This document shows positions 45,240-45,652 of a DNA stretch of 45,652 bases, in pieces; the stretch's first letter is position 1; the number at the start of each line of letters is the position of its first letter. The notes under the pieces were generated by a model. That model saw only the letters and a program-made list of their open reading frames with translations. It ran no database searches and was not told where the DNA came from. The position numbers were made by a program, and so were the translations under genes. Location of the stretch: positions 1 through 45,652 of the forward strand of contig CAIUSV010000054.1 in NCBI GenBank assembly GCA_903901915.1, in the 5' to 3' direction. This DNA is from an uncultured Rhodospirillaceae bacterium (lineage in GTDB: Bacteria > Pseudomonadota > Alphaproteobacteria > Rhodospirillales > Magnetospirillaceae).

Positions 45240-45409
45240 GGGATCCCGCTTATCCGGTGGTGGGGCGTTGCTGTCTGCTGGGGTGGGTTATGGCAGCCCG
45301 CGCCCCCTCAAGGCAACCCAAAATGCCCGTGTTTTCCGCTTGACTGTGCCTCTCCGGCACCGCTGATCGCCGCAGCCGCGATTGTTATGGCCCGATGTCA
45401 AAGAAGGTG
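45240..45409. other. Gene-free stretch between the M23 gene and the rRNA-type promoters
   Basis: No credible gene. It must contain the promoter of the leftward M23 gene. A TTGACT at 45340 on the plus strand has no matching -10 at 17 bases. Nothing else is recognisable. Confidence 0.4.
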
Positions 45410-45438
45410 TTGACGTGCCCCCGGCAAGGGCGTAGAAA
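45410..45438 (+). promoter_or_regulatory. Upstream promoter (P1) of a putative rRNA operon
   Basis: TTGACG (45410-45415), a 17-base spacer and TAGAAA (45433-45438), followed by CCG. The same layout is repeated 113 bases downstream. Confidence 0.55.
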
Positions 45439-45522
45439 CCGCCCCTCGCCGCGACGTGCCGGTCGGCTCGAAGCGGTGGGAGAAAGCCCGGTCAAGGGTT
45501 TGCTGCAAGGCAAAAAAAGGTA

Positions 45523-45551
45523 TTGACTGGGTGTTTTGGTCGGTATAGAAA
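45523..45551 (+). promoter_or_regulatory. Downstream promoter (P2) of a putative rRNA operon
   Basis: TTGACT (45523-45528), a 17-base spacer and TAGAAA (45546-45551), again followed by CCG; an overlapping TATAGA (45544-45549) is an alternative -10. An A-run (CAAAAAAAGG, 45511-45520) just upstream could be an UP element. Confidence 0.6.
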
Positions 45552-45652
45552 CCGGCCTCCCCGCTACGGTGGGGGACGAGAGGTAAGGCTCTCTGCTGTT
45601 AGACAAGTGAAGAGACAGGAAGGGATGCGCAGGCGGCGTCGGGTTCGTAATC
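45552..45652 (+). other. Putative rRNA operon leader with boxA-like sequence
   Basis: Downstream of P2 is a hairpin-prone CCTCCCCGC...GGTGGGGG. A boxA-like GCTCTCTGCTGTT (45588-45600) and a GTGAAGAGACAGGAAGGGAT stretch follow, which resemble the leader before 16S rRNA in alphaproteobacteria. The 16S gene itself is not in the window, so this is inference. Confidence 0.5.

Noticed and set aside
45340-45368. A third rRNA-type promoter starting with TTGACT at 45340
   Set aside because: The hexamer 17 bases downstream is CTGATC, not a credible -10, unlike the two promoters further on.

Overview
The window looks like chromosomal DNA from an alphaproteobacterium of the Rhodospirillaceae, most like Magnetospirillum/Phaeospirillum. 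This is inferred from the high GC content, a GapR (DUF2312) nucleoid protein, DUF465 and DUF4167 proteins, a 41-residue L36, HupT/HupR-type regulators and an alphaproteobacterial-style rRNA leader. No species is claimed. Coding density is high, and most genes are housekeeping or regulatory.

Layout. 1-1370: the start of fliG (cut by the window edge) and an unrecognised 386-residue protein. 1513-6131: a zinc-homeostasis block. zur-znuC-znuB runs leftward and znuA-hisI-COG0523 GTPase runs rightward, with a near-palindromic candidate Zur operator between them. 6164-6281: a candidate small RNA (promoter, two hairpins, rho-independent terminator). 6356-12395: prpE, two DUF465 genes, ubiX, pfkA, folK, folB, gapR, rpmJ. 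12469-25015: a signalling and transport stretch with a TorS-like hybrid kinase, a TPR/radical-SAM/SPASM protein, a kinase with a cysteine-less LOV-like PAS domain, a periplasmic solute-binding protein followed by an AEC carrier, an UlaG-like metallo-beta-lactamase-fold protein, and a HupR/HupT two-component pair. 25020-26068: an IS481-family element inserted exactly between the stop codons of hupT and a chemoreceptor gene. 27887-43843: ubiG, lysC, a nitronate monooxygenase/FabK-like flavoprotein, ptsP, a RodZ-like protein, ispG, hisS, a glutamyl-tRNA reductase, prfA, prmC, a DUF4167 gene, and clpB behind a candidate heat-shock promoter. 43860-45239: an M23 murein peptidase facing clpB. 45410-45652: tandem promoters and leader that resemble the start of an rRNA operon whose 16S gene would lie beyond the window.

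How the genes fit together. The zinc block combines uptake (ZnuABC), sensing (Zur), a candidate metallochaperone (His-rich COG0523) and a zinc enzyme (HisI). The stretch from lysC to clpB is a mostly co-directional housekeeping block: amino acid, isoprenoid, tRNA and tetrapyrrole biosynthesis, translation termination and protein quality control. The middle third is the accessory, sensory part. I see no prophage, CRISPR array, defence island or evident biosynthetic cluster. The items most worth follow-up are the candidate sRNA, the IS481 insertion whose target supplies stop codons, the repeat-derived tail of Zur, the LOV-like domain lacking its photoactive cysteine, and the orphan solute-binding-protein/AEC pair beside a sensor kinase.
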